NCBI GenBank assembly: GCA_020746105.1
Contig: CM036632.1
Span: 1,364,001 to 1,428,000 of the forward strand
Source of the DNA: Trogon surrucura
Taxonomy: Eukaryota > Chordata > Aves > Trogoniformes > Trogonidae
Direction of reading: 5' to 3'
Length of the DNA stretch: 64,000 nt
Shown here: positions 61,501 to 64,000 of the stretch, in pieces
Layout of the letters: each line of letters opens with the position of its first letter
How positions within the stretch are numbered: the stretch's first letter is position 1
Translations under genes and position numbers: made by a program
Notes under the pieces: generated by a model
Told to the model about the DNA's origin: nothing
The model's input: the letters and a program-made list of their open reading frames with translations, nothing else
The model's database searches: none

Positions 61501-63941
61501 CCTTGGGTGGTTCCTGCCCGTAACCCTTTTCTTTGACACCCAACTTGTGGAGCCCGATTTACACCATGTGTCCTCCCTTCTCATCACATGCAAATAAAAG
61601 CAGAGAAGGGGGGATTCTAGACCTGCAGACGCTGTTTTGTTTCTTCACCAAAACACACGGTGAATCACATCTGAATCCTATGACGACTAAAAGAGAAAAA
61701 GATGAATAAGAGCGAGGAGCGGGGTTGTGGTAACAGCTTCCATGTGTTGCCCCCCTCCCTCCCATCCAGCCCTCGAGAGCGCGGGGAGCTCCAGGCCATG
61801 GCTGGAACATTCTGTTTCTTGGATACATCTGGGAGCAGAGGGAGGGACATCCATCACGCCTGAGTGACAGGATCCCTCCCACGGCTTTCAGGAGTATCTG
61901 GACACTGAGATGGGTTCAGTAAGGGCTAAATCCTGCTGTTGAAGAGAGCGGAGCGGACGTAGGAATCCTCCGCAGGTCCTTGGGGCTGATTTCTGGAGGA
62001 ATAGTGTGTGGCTCATGAGATGCGACAGCAGGAGACGTGCTTGATCCTTAGAAATGAACTCCAGGGAAGCTGAATGTGCTGCTCTTTGTTGCGCTTTCCA
62101 ACCCTCGTGCCTCCTCTGTCCGACTCCTGGCGCGCCTGCCTGTGCGCTGGCATGTCGGCACGTGGGAGAAGGTGGGTGGAAGGGTCCTTGGAGACACCAC
62201 CACCTTCTTGGCGTCTCTCAATGTGAGCAGAGTGGTCCCTGCAGTCACCTCCCTGGGGCTGGAAAGAGCAGGGGTGACTGATTTCAGCGTGCAAACAGTG
62301 TTTGAAGAAATGCGCTCAGGTCTTCACAGGACGGAGCTTACAGCTGCTTTAATCTTGCCCCTGGGAGCGTTCCCACCGAGTCCAACCATGTTTGCCTTTG
62401 CAGGTGGTGAGCAAGGAGCTGGTTTGCAAGTCGTGCCTGACAAGAACCTTGAACAAGCTGGAGACCATGATGACCATTTTACAAGGGGAAATGACCCAGG
62501 GCACCGTGACGCCGACCGGCATCGCCGACAACATCCTCAACATCACAGGTCAGTTCTGCTCGGGCAGGAACGGGTGAGAGCTGACCAGGGCACACGTCTC
62601 CCTGCACAGGGTGCTGGGGGGAGCTTTGCAGGCTCTCTCCCGTGCCATTAGGGGTTTGCCCTTTTCAAGGTGTTAGGAAGGCTGCATCTAACACTTGGAG
62701 TGTGATCCCCCCAGTACTTGCTTCTCTCTGTACTTTTCCCAGGGTTGTCCTGGCTTTGGCAGCTGTCTCTGTGGGCTTTTGAATGTGACAGTTGTTAATA
62801 AACTCAAGGGAATTCTCTTTTTAATAAACAATGAGGAAAAGCTATGGCTTCCAGCTGCTTGCCTTCCTGGTTGCAGTGTGAGGAGGGTGCCAGACTTCAC
62901 TGGGGCACCCATGAGCACTGAGTTACCCTGGGAGGAAGCAGAGACACCTTCTTTTGCACTCCTTGTTTCGCGTTTCTGGGTGTTTTCCACTTCACAGCGC
63001 AAAAAACATTTGCTGTGTCCATTCCTTCCCTGTTGCCCAGTGTGCCATTCCAGTCACTCTACGGGAGGAAGGGAGAGCCTGGTGTGATCAAGTGTTCACC
63101 ACCAAACTTTGTAGATGAGCCAAGGGACTGCGGGAATTGCCGACAGCTCTGGTTTTAGCTGTGGGCTGCCGAACACTGCCGGTGCAGAGGGTCACACGCA
63201 CAGTGTCGAGGTGCAGGGAGAAGGCAGCAAGGAAAGGCTTGTCCCATCACTCTGGGAAGGTGTCAGGTGTTATCTAGACAGTAGCAGTTCTCTAGGCTAT
63301 TTACACCTTCCTCTGTTCTCACCTCTGTTTCTTTCCAGGCGACCTAATCCACCTCGTCAATACGGTTTCGCAAGAATCCGAGCCCCAGGAGCTGCTGGGT
63401 GATTCCCACAATCTGCTGCTAGCTCCCAAAGCCTACAACCTGTCTTCCAGCCTGATGCGCATCCTCATGAAGTCTCGAGTGCTGAACGAAGAGCCCCTTG
63501 AGCTGGTGGGAGGAGAAATTAAGGCCACAGGCAAGCGGTCCGATCCGTTTAACTTGCTCTGCTACGAAAACACACCAAACTGTCAGTTCTCCATCCCCCA
63601 GGCGTTCAACACCACCCTTTCCAACCTGACGGATGTCATTCAAGTCATGTTCCAAGTGGACTCCAATCCTTTCCCCTTTGGTTACATCAGCAACTACACC
63701 GTGTCCACAAAGGTTGCCTCCATGGAGTTTCAGACGCACAACGGGGTGCAGATCCCCATCGGGAGCCTGGACTCGGAGAAAGCCATCACCGTGATGGTGT
63801 CGAACAACACGGACGCCGACAATCTCTCTGCCGGCACCGAGGTCATCGAGGCAAGAACGTCTGTGAACCTCATCGTGACTATGGAGAGCAACAACAGAGA
63901 AGCAGGGCTGCACTTCCAGCTCACTTACAGAGTCCTGAACG
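31429..63941 (+). CDS. PKD1: PKD1 (polycystin-1), partial: exons 2-23
   Basis: Polycystin-1 is a very large receptor-like membrane protein of primary cilia and cell junctions that partners the polycystin-2 channel; loss in humans causes autosomal dominant polycystic kidney disease. Twenty-two exons (separate entries) join without a stop and encode, in order, two LRRs and LRR cap, WSC domain, PKD repeat 1, C-type lectin, LDL-A-like module, an array of PKD repeats and the REJ module. Exon lengths equal the human ones as I recall them at 2, 3, 4, 6, 9, 12, 13, 14, 17, 18, 21 and 22, and differ only by whole codons elsewhere. All junctions are GT-AG with compatible phases. Exon 1 (signal peptide, LRR N-cap) and everything after exon 23 (rest of GAIN/GPS, PLAT, 11 membrane segments, coiled coil) are not in view. 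PKD1-like paralogues lack the LRR/WSC/lectin/long PKD order, so PKD1 itself is the only good fit. Confidence 0.97.
31501..31782 (+). other. PKD1: PKD1 intron 2
   Basis: 282 bases, gtgagt to tttacag. Most of its first half is a CR1 3' terminus (separate entry). Confidence 0.93.
31541..31632 (+). mobile_element. CR1 LINE 3' terminus, short
   Basis: Reads gaccctgcttgagcgggggg, then TTGGATCAGTTGACTTCCAG, then aggtcccttctcacctc and ends in a decayed TATGGTTCTGCCGTGATTCT. This is the last ~90 bases of a CR1 3' UTR in + orientation. Confidence 0.85.
31783..31854 (+). CDS. PKD1: PKD1 exon 3: second leucine-rich repeat
   Basis: Another 72-base LRR unit between tttacag and gtaagt. It reads DISHNKISTLEDGIF and then NLFNLSE, almost identical to the human LRR 2, which makes it the clearest anchor for the gene's N-terminal end. 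Phase 2 on both sides (CT|A and AT|A), so exons 2 and 3 are symmetric and one could be skipped or duplicated without a frame change. Confidence 0.95.
31855..33158 (+). other. PKD1: PKD1 intron 3
   Basis: 1,304 bases. No repeat family recognised in the first 800. From about 32680 to 33050 it is AT-rich with several AATTA-type words, and holds a T16 tract ending gacag (32760-32780) that looks like a 3' splice site but leads into no recognisable coding sequence. Confidence 0.9.
33159..33328 (+). CDS. PKD1: PKD1 exon 4: LRR C-terminal cap
   Basis: A 170-base exon, the same as human, between cgttgcag and gtaagg. It starts NLSWNPFVCDCKLAWLPRW, the typical LRRCT opening (NPF-CDC-LAWLPRW). Two further cysteines occur at TRC and at NATC near the exon end, giving the four-cysteine cap that seals the LRR stack. 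The sequon NATC is a potential N-glycosylation site. Ends after the first base of a Gly codon. Confidence 0.96.
33329..35085 (+). other. PKD1: PKD1 intron 4
   Basis: 1,757 bases, gtaagg to cctccag. No repeat or gene recognised. GC-rich in 34080-34760, where long chance open frames occur on both strands (up to 256 codons) without any domain. Confidence 0.9.
35086..35754 (+). CDS. PKD1: PKD1 exon 5: WSC domain and PKD repeat 1
   Basis: A 669-base exon (human 672). The first half, about residues 1-85 of the exon, is a WSC domain with eight cysteines (ITC, EETC, ALC, GQC, LCG, TGC, PFC, EAC), a putative carbohydrate-binding fold. The second half is the first PKD Ig-like repeat: the hallmark WDFGDG is here WEFGDQ, followed by the usual H-TYALPGQYNVT strand. 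The exon closes with a block (ELQCPSL, then ESLDIRIRNRGG) that links to the lectin domain and is very close to human. Phase 1 in and out. Acceptor is tcctccag, donor gtaagc. Confidence 0.96.
35755..36068 (+). other. PKD1: PKD1 intron 5
   Basis: 314 bases, gtaagc to catgcag. Short GGTGGTGCTGG duplication at its start; otherwise nothing. Confidence 0.92.
36069..36252 (+). CDS. PKD1: PKD1 exon 6: C-type lectin, first half
   Basis: A 184-base exon, the same as human. It reads VHPMCPPDGLVFPGNNHCYQ and then LVVEKAEWKEAQQHC, the start of a C-type lectin fold: first Cys pair, the hydrophobic-W-x-x-A-x-x-x-C helix, then LAFVSSPEIQSFL. The 3' splice site is a tandem CAGCAG (36066-36071). Use of the first CAG gives an extra Ala and matches human; use of the second would start at 36072 and drop one codon. 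Phase 1 in, phase 2 out, donor gtaaac. Confidence 0.95.
36253..39534 (+). other. PKD1: PKD1 intron 6
   Basis: 3,282 bases, the longest intron in the mapped part, splitting the lectin domain. No repeat family recognised. Contains a T20 run followed by CCAG (38233-38256) and an AT-rich patch (38160-38330) with words such as ATTAATCATTTCATTTG and CCAATTATCATC that could be regulatory. Confidence 0.92.
39535..39749 (+). CDS. PKD1: PKD1 exon 7: C-type lectin, second half
   Basis: A 215-base exon (human 221) completing the lectin domain: LDVWIGFNDF carries the conserved WIG core, followed by ESCQNWLPGEPHP, DHCV, QCNTDLC and HSYVCEY. The usual Ca/sugar motif EPN or QPD is replaced by EPH, as in the human protein. 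The human WCNTD is QCNTD here, so the Trp of the WND-type motif is missing. The donor gtgggc is weak. Enters at phase 2 and leaves at phase 1. Confidence 0.95.
39750..40806 (+). other. PKD1: PKD1 intron 7
   Basis: 1,057 bases, gtgggc to taaacag. A CR1 3' terminus lies at 39911-40000; the remaining 800 bases hold nothing recognised. Confidence 0.92.
39911..40000 (+). mobile_element. CR1 LINE 3' terminus, short
   Basis: The blocks GTGGTGGACCTGGCGTCGCT, then gggttaacggttggactcga, then TGATTTTAAAGGGCTTTTTC and a terminal GGTTCTGGGGTTCTATGAC are the last ~90 bases of a CR1, + orientation, moderately diverged. Confidence 0.88.
40807..40919 (+). CDS. PKD1: PKD1 exon 8: linker after the lectin domain
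   Basis: A 113-base exon (human 116) between taaacag and gtaagg. It encodes VLLNAENFFVGDPTF, then a KNVTEAV sequon, and ends in AAE. The block corresponds to human AENLLVGAPSGDLQG. No named domain is visible. Only an 80-base intron separates it from exon 9. Confidence 0.9.
40920..40999 (+). other. PKD1: PKD1 intron 8 (80 bases)
   Basis: Only 80 bases from gtaagg to attttgcag, close to the lower limit for vertebrate introns. A pyrimidine/T-rich tract precedes the acceptor. Confidence 0.95.
41000..41126 (+). CDS. PKD1: PKD1 exon 9: linker before the LDL-A-like module
   Basis: A 127-base exon, the same as human, starting VMVFPELAFRHEGYLTALEF and continuing with a TQEL-H-P-Q-RFQVHRP block. The V-MVFP and TQEL motifs match human polycystin-1 closely. 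Phase 0 in, phase 1 out (G|AC). Acceptor attttgcag, donor gtgagg. Confidence 0.94.
41127..42047 (+). other. PKD1: PKD1 intron 9
   Basis: 921 bases, gtgagg to cttccag. Nothing recognised. Confidence 0.93.
42048..42325 (+). CDS. PKD1: PKD1 exon 10: LDL-A-like Cys-rich module
   Basis: A 278-base exon, ten codons longer than human (248). A short cysteine-rich stretch (LLEC, QWCH, NLC, DDCCNATEC) corresponds to the LDL-receptor class A-like module of polycystin-1, which in mammals too is only a partial match to a real LDL-A repeat. The extra length lies mainly between the last Cys and SREFLF and is Ser/Pro/Thr-rich with sequons (NSS, NES). The end, EFLFTIPAGPSSQYQ, is strongly conserved. Donor gtcagt. 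Confidence 0.94.
42326..42797 (+). other. PKD1: PKD1 intron 10
   Basis: 472 bases, gtcagt to tctgcag. Holds the MIR-like relic at 42406-42510. Confidence 0.93.
42406..42510. repeat. MIR-like SINE relic
   Basis: Fits the MIR core order with substitutions: TTCCCAATTTGCAGAAGGAG, then a tgaagcccattc block, then ATGACTTGCCCGGTGTCACA and a TCTTCTAAGCCCTGGAGTCC tail that matches the usual '...cttctgactcccagtcc' end. Confidence 0.6.
42798..43547 (+). CDS. PKD1: PKD1 exon 11: inter-domain region and PKD repeat 2
   Basis: A 750-base exon (human 756). Begins VTFRKENIFVRAEDIFSIQH; human has a similar V-L-G-D-L-QHDAG block. It continues through RPGHYTVRANVDNGV and NLSCSFWVAS, which closes one Ig-like unit, then VSGLRVVHPAPQNGRVYLPT and the next repeat, ending EEPIRGLRATPDPESRVL. 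The PKD-type strands are recognisable, but no clean WDFGDG is present. It is GC-rich, with many Asn-x-Ser/Thr sequons. Both ends are phase 0. Confidence 0.95.
43548..44641 (+). other. PKD1: PKD1 intron 11
   Basis: 1,094 bases, gtgagt to tttcag. GC-rich at its start (43600-43760). No repeat family recognised. Confidence 0.93.
44642..44773 (+). CDS. PKD1: PKD1 exon 12: PKD repeat segment
   Basis: A 132-base exon, the same as human, phase 0 at both ends. It reads SYIPVMEAGSDVTFRWTVDD, then FTFYNVVFNVIYQSPAVYKLS, nearly the same as the human Y-PVVEAGSDMVFRWTIND block. The 3' splice site is tgcctttcag, the donor gtaagc. The intron sequence before it happens to be open in frame for some 200 bases, but that part has no similarity to the protein. 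Confidence 0.95.
45172..45462 (-). mobile_element. CR1 LINE 3' end, antisense
   Basis: Starts with the reverse complement of the CR1 terminus (aaccatagaatggtcaaggt) and continues ggttggaagggaccttgaag, then CCAACCTCCTGCTGTGGGCA, gcatccacagcctccttggg, and the GGAAGAATTTCTTCCTTATA block. The best preserved CR1 in the window and thus probably the youngest. Inserted against the direction of PKD1. Confidence 0.94.
45743..45845. repeat. 35-bp tandem repeat, 3 copies
   Basis: Units at 45743-45777, 45778-45812 and 45813-45845 begin gcactaatttgct and end ctgtgctgag. The second and third are the same over nearly their whole length, while the first differs at a few bases. The last copy is cut two bases short. 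Confidence 0.93.
46713..46888 (+). CDS. PKD1: PKD1 exon 13: PKD repeat segment
   Basis: A 176-base exon, the same as human. Begins LTASNHVSNFTVNYNVTVEM, which differs from human at only a few positions, and ends DSAVDALFL with a split Leu codon (CT|G). The middle (VLPVLPQNSTVELTARV) forms the first strands of the next PKD repeat, completed by exon 14. Donor gtgagt. Confidence 0.95.
46889..47335 (+). other. PKD1: PKD1 intron 13
   Basis: 447 bases, gtgagt to ttcttcag. Nothing recognised. Confidence 0.93.
47336..47469 (+). CDS. PKD1: PKD1 exon 14: PKD repeat with canonical WDFGDG
   Basis: A 134-base exon, the same as human, opening WDFGDGVQETYLFKPPYNKS and continuing FLVPDPSVHEVVIEHNVSHV. The signature WDFGDG is perfect. 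Enters at phase 2 and leaves at phase 1 (G|GA). Acceptor tttcttcag, donor gtatgc. Confidence 0.96.
47470..48019 (+). other. PKD1: PKD1 intron 14
   Basis: 550 bases, gtatgc to caatgcag. Its last ~100 bases are open in frame with exon 15, but their translation has no similarity to the protein. Confidence 0.93.
48020..51642 (+). CDS. PKD1: PKD1 exon 15: PKD repeat array and start of REJ
   Basis: A 3,623-base exon (human 3,620), the giant exon typical of PKD1. It carries about a dozen tandem 80-90-residue PKD Ig-like repeats. The WDFGDG core is intact or nearly so in the first units (48205 WDFGDG; 48451 WIFDMGDG; 48706 WTFGDG; 48964 WDFGNN; 49216 WDFGDS), decayed in the middle units (WILCDR, WVAQRD, WYLEDG, WEVPNG) and intact again at 51007 (WTFGDG). 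Each unit ends with the Y-V-A-N-V strand. After about 51130 the sequence (VKVLECEEPEVELALP, then SQRNYLEAQIDLRGC) belongs to the REJ region. The repeats act as elastic Ig-like spacers and adhesion modules outside the cell. Many N-glycosylation sequons. The exon is flanked by ccaatgcag and gtaagg. Confidence 0.97.
51847..51955 (-). mobile_element. CR1 LINE 3' terminus, antisense
   Basis: Opens tagaatcttagaaccattaa, then ggttggaaaagacctctgag, then ATCATCAGGTCCAACTGTCA and acccaacaccagcatg. This is the 3' UTR of the CR1 subtype with 'aagacctctaagatcatc', read in antisense. Confidence 0.88.
52166..52225. repeat. 20-bp tandem repeat, 3 copies
   Basis: Units GTCGCTATGGTCACAAACAG, GTCACTGCGGTCACAAACAG and a diverged third copy ending at 52225. 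The unit length equals that of the minisatellite at 24221, but the sequence is unrelated. Confidence 0.85.
52683..52829 (+). CDS. PKD1: PKD1 exon 16: REJ module segment
   Basis: A 147-base exon (human 150). Encodes SSAAGCSLNFSAKEGIVTIS, then LEADVEYTFDLTVRKEG and ends EATNQT, matching the human GCALNF ... VEYTFSLTVWKAG ... EATNQT pattern. Phase 0 in and out. The start follows ...caagcag; the donor is gtaggt. Confidence 0.94.
52830..54847 (+). other. PKD1: PKD1 intron 16
   Basis: 2,018 bases, gtaggt to ttccccag. No repeat family recognised. An A-rich run lies at 53641-53657 and an AT-richer stretch at 53440-53830. Confidence 0.92.
54848..54991 (+). CDS. PKD1: PKD1 exon 17: REJ module segment
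   Basis: A 144-base exon, the same as human, phase 0 on both sides. The stretch VPIVSLECVSCKAQSVYEVS and then RSSYVYLEGTCQNC is one of the most conserved parts of the polycystin-1 ectodomain, with paired cysteines ECVSC and TCQNC. Acceptor ttccccag, donor gtaaag. Confidence 0.96.
54992..56221 (+). other. PKD1: PKD1 intron 17
   Basis: 1,230 bases, gtaaag to ctcggcag. C9 run at about 55639-55647. The 3' third (55830-56160) is AT-richer than the rest. Nothing else recognised. Confidence 0.92.
56222..56501 (+). CDS. PKD1: PKD1 exon 18: REJ module segment
   Basis: A 280-base exon, the same as human. It reads RWAAHSFKNKSLILDKKTTS, then DGEGYTFTLHITD, then NQPPVGGSCRLSPKGPLRAL and KVHFECAG. The PP-GGSC motif and VHFEC close an Ig-like unit within REJ. 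Acceptor tctcggcag, donor gtgaga, phase 0 to phase 1. Confidence 0.96.
56502..57741 (+). other. PKD1: PKD1 intron 18
   Basis: 1,240 bases, gtgaga to gtcgcag. A 273-codon antisense open frame (57063-57884) spans its end and exon 19 but has no domain. No repeat recognised. Confidence 0.92.
57742..57958 (+). CDS. PKD1: PKD1 exon 19: REJ module segment
   Basis: A 217-base exon (human 214), GC-rich. Begins WRDTEDAEGPLVFILLASRR and continues DEFCVYKGS, FLPPGF and VQDQLGATVVAVNR. The FCVYKGS and VVQDQLGA motifs are hallmarks of this region in vertebrate PKD1. Ends on a split Arg codon (CG|C). Acceptor ttgtgtcgcag, donor gtgagt. Confidence 0.95.
57959..59049 (+). other. PKD1: PKD1 intron 19
   Basis: 1,091 bases, gtgagt to cttggcag. 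Nothing recognised. Confidence 0.92.
59050..59200 (+). CDS. PKD1: PKD1 exon 20: REJ to GAIN transition
   Basis: A 151-base exon, three codons shorter than human (160). Encodes SMEIGLPEGFPSLSHWLYNQ, then DPQQVIEYSLALITILNE. The strongly kept part is the DPQ-VIEYSLAL-T-LNE helix, which begins the alpha-helical subdomain upstream of the GPS. Donor gtaaag, phase 0 out. Confidence 0.94.
59201..60092 (+). other. PKD1: PKD1 intron 20
   Basis: 892 bases, gtaaag to cccccag. Nothing recognised. Confidence 0.92.
60093..60245 (+). CDS. PKD1: PKD1 exon 21: GAIN-type helical segment
   Basis: A 153-base exon, the same as human, phase 0 at both ends. It reads YERSVLLEPETGNEFELRTW, then RNNITETLNSLKVNTVDDIQ and QISAALAQCT. 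NITETL-SL-V-TVDDIQQI-AALAQC is practically the human sequence. Acceptor ctcccccag, donor gtatgt. Confidence 0.96.
60246..62403 (+). other. PKD1: PKD1 intron 21
   Basis: 2,158 bases, gtatgt to tttgcag. Human intron 21 is known for a ~2.5-kb polypyrimidine tract. Here no pyrimidine-only run longer than a few tens of bases is visible; composition is mixed. No repeat family recognised. Confidence 0.92.
62404..62548 (+). CDS. PKD1: PKD1 exon 22: GAIN-type helical segment
   Basis: A 145-base exon, the same as human. Encodes VVSKELVCKSCLTRTLNKLE, then TMMTILQGEMTQGTVTPTGI and ADNILNITG. The LVC-SCL cysteine pair and the GTVTPT-I-D-ILNITG ending are diagnostic for PKD1. Acceptor tttgcag, donor gtcagt, phase 1 out. 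Confidence 0.96.
62549..63338 (+). other. PKD1: PKD1 intron 22
   Basis: 790 bases, gtcagt to tttccag. Mixed composition, no long polypyrimidine tract and no repeat recognised. Confidence 0.92.
63339..63941 (+). CDS. PKD1: PKD1 exon 23: GAIN region before the GPS
   Basis: About 603 bases (human 630). Begins DLIHLVNTVSQ; further on it has AYNLSSSLMRILMKSRVLNE, GKRSDPFNLLCYE, then MFQVDSNPFPFGYISNYTVS and TKVASMEFQTHNG. The DSNPFPFGYISNYTVSTKVASM block is nearly invariant in vertebrate PKD1. The 3' end at 63941 (VLN, then a split Gly codon) is placed by analogy with the human LLDG boundary; the donor there is the weak gtagcg. The frame also stays open to the window end, so a later donor cannot be excluded. 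Downstream exons 24 onward are outside the window. Confidence 0.93.
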
Positions 63942-64000
63942 GTAGCGCAGACAGATCCAACTCTTCCTTGCTCTTTGCTCTTTCTTCCTGTGGGAGAGGA
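63942..64000 (+). other. PKD1: Start of PKD1 intron 23 (probable)
   Basis: The last 59 bases after the proposed donor. They remain open in the exon frame, but their translation (SADRSNSSLLFALSS) does not resemble polycystin-1 after the LLDG site, which supports intron. Confidence 0.7.

Overview
The window is vertebrate, most likely avian, nuclear DNA. The evidence is a split gene with GT-AG introns, six CR1 LINE 3' ends carrying the bird/reptile-type terminal motif, and a few very old amniote repeats. It holds one recognisable protein gene on the + strand: PKD1, which encodes polycystin-1, the large ciliary/plasma-membrane receptor-channel subunit. Twenty-two coding exons can be placed, equivalent to human exons 2-23. 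They run from 31429 to 63941, total 8,555 coding bases (about 2,850 codons) and stay in one open frame across every junction. The species cannot be named from the sequence alone.

Layout. 1-31428: no exon could be identified. This stretch is probably part of a very long PKD1 intron 1, possibly with 5' flank. It contains two CR1 or CR1-like insertions, an eroded amniote LINE with part of a reverse-transcriptase frame, other old repeat relics, a 17-copy minisatellite with a 20-bp unit, a TG microsatellite, and long A and G homopolymers. 31429-33328: exons 2-4, two leucine-rich repeats and the LRR C-terminal cap. 35086-35754: exon 5, WSC domain and first PKD (Ig-like) repeat. 36069-39749: exons 6-7, C-type lectin domain. 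40807-42325: exons 8-10, linker and LDL-A-like Cys-rich module. 42798-51642: exons 11-15, the PKD-repeat array, with the giant 3,623-base exon 15. 51643-63941: end of exon 15 onward through exons 16-23, the REJ (receptor for egg jelly) module leading towards the GAIN/GPS region. The GPS cleavage site, PLAT domain, 11 membrane segments and coiled coil of polycystin-1 must lie beyond 64000. The signal peptide and LRR N-terminal cap (exon 1) must lie before 31429 and were not found.

No second gene, RNA gene, CRISPR array or operon-like system was found. The points most worth a second look are the missing exon 1 behind at least 31.4 kb of non-coding DNA, the absence of the long polypyrimidine tracts known from human PKD1 introns 21 and 22, a CAGCAG tandem acceptor at exon 6, the 20-bp minisatellite that keeps all three antisense frames open, and the old LINE fragment that keeps a 149-codon open frame. 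Statements about human exon sizes and domains rest on recalled knowledge of the family, not on a database search.
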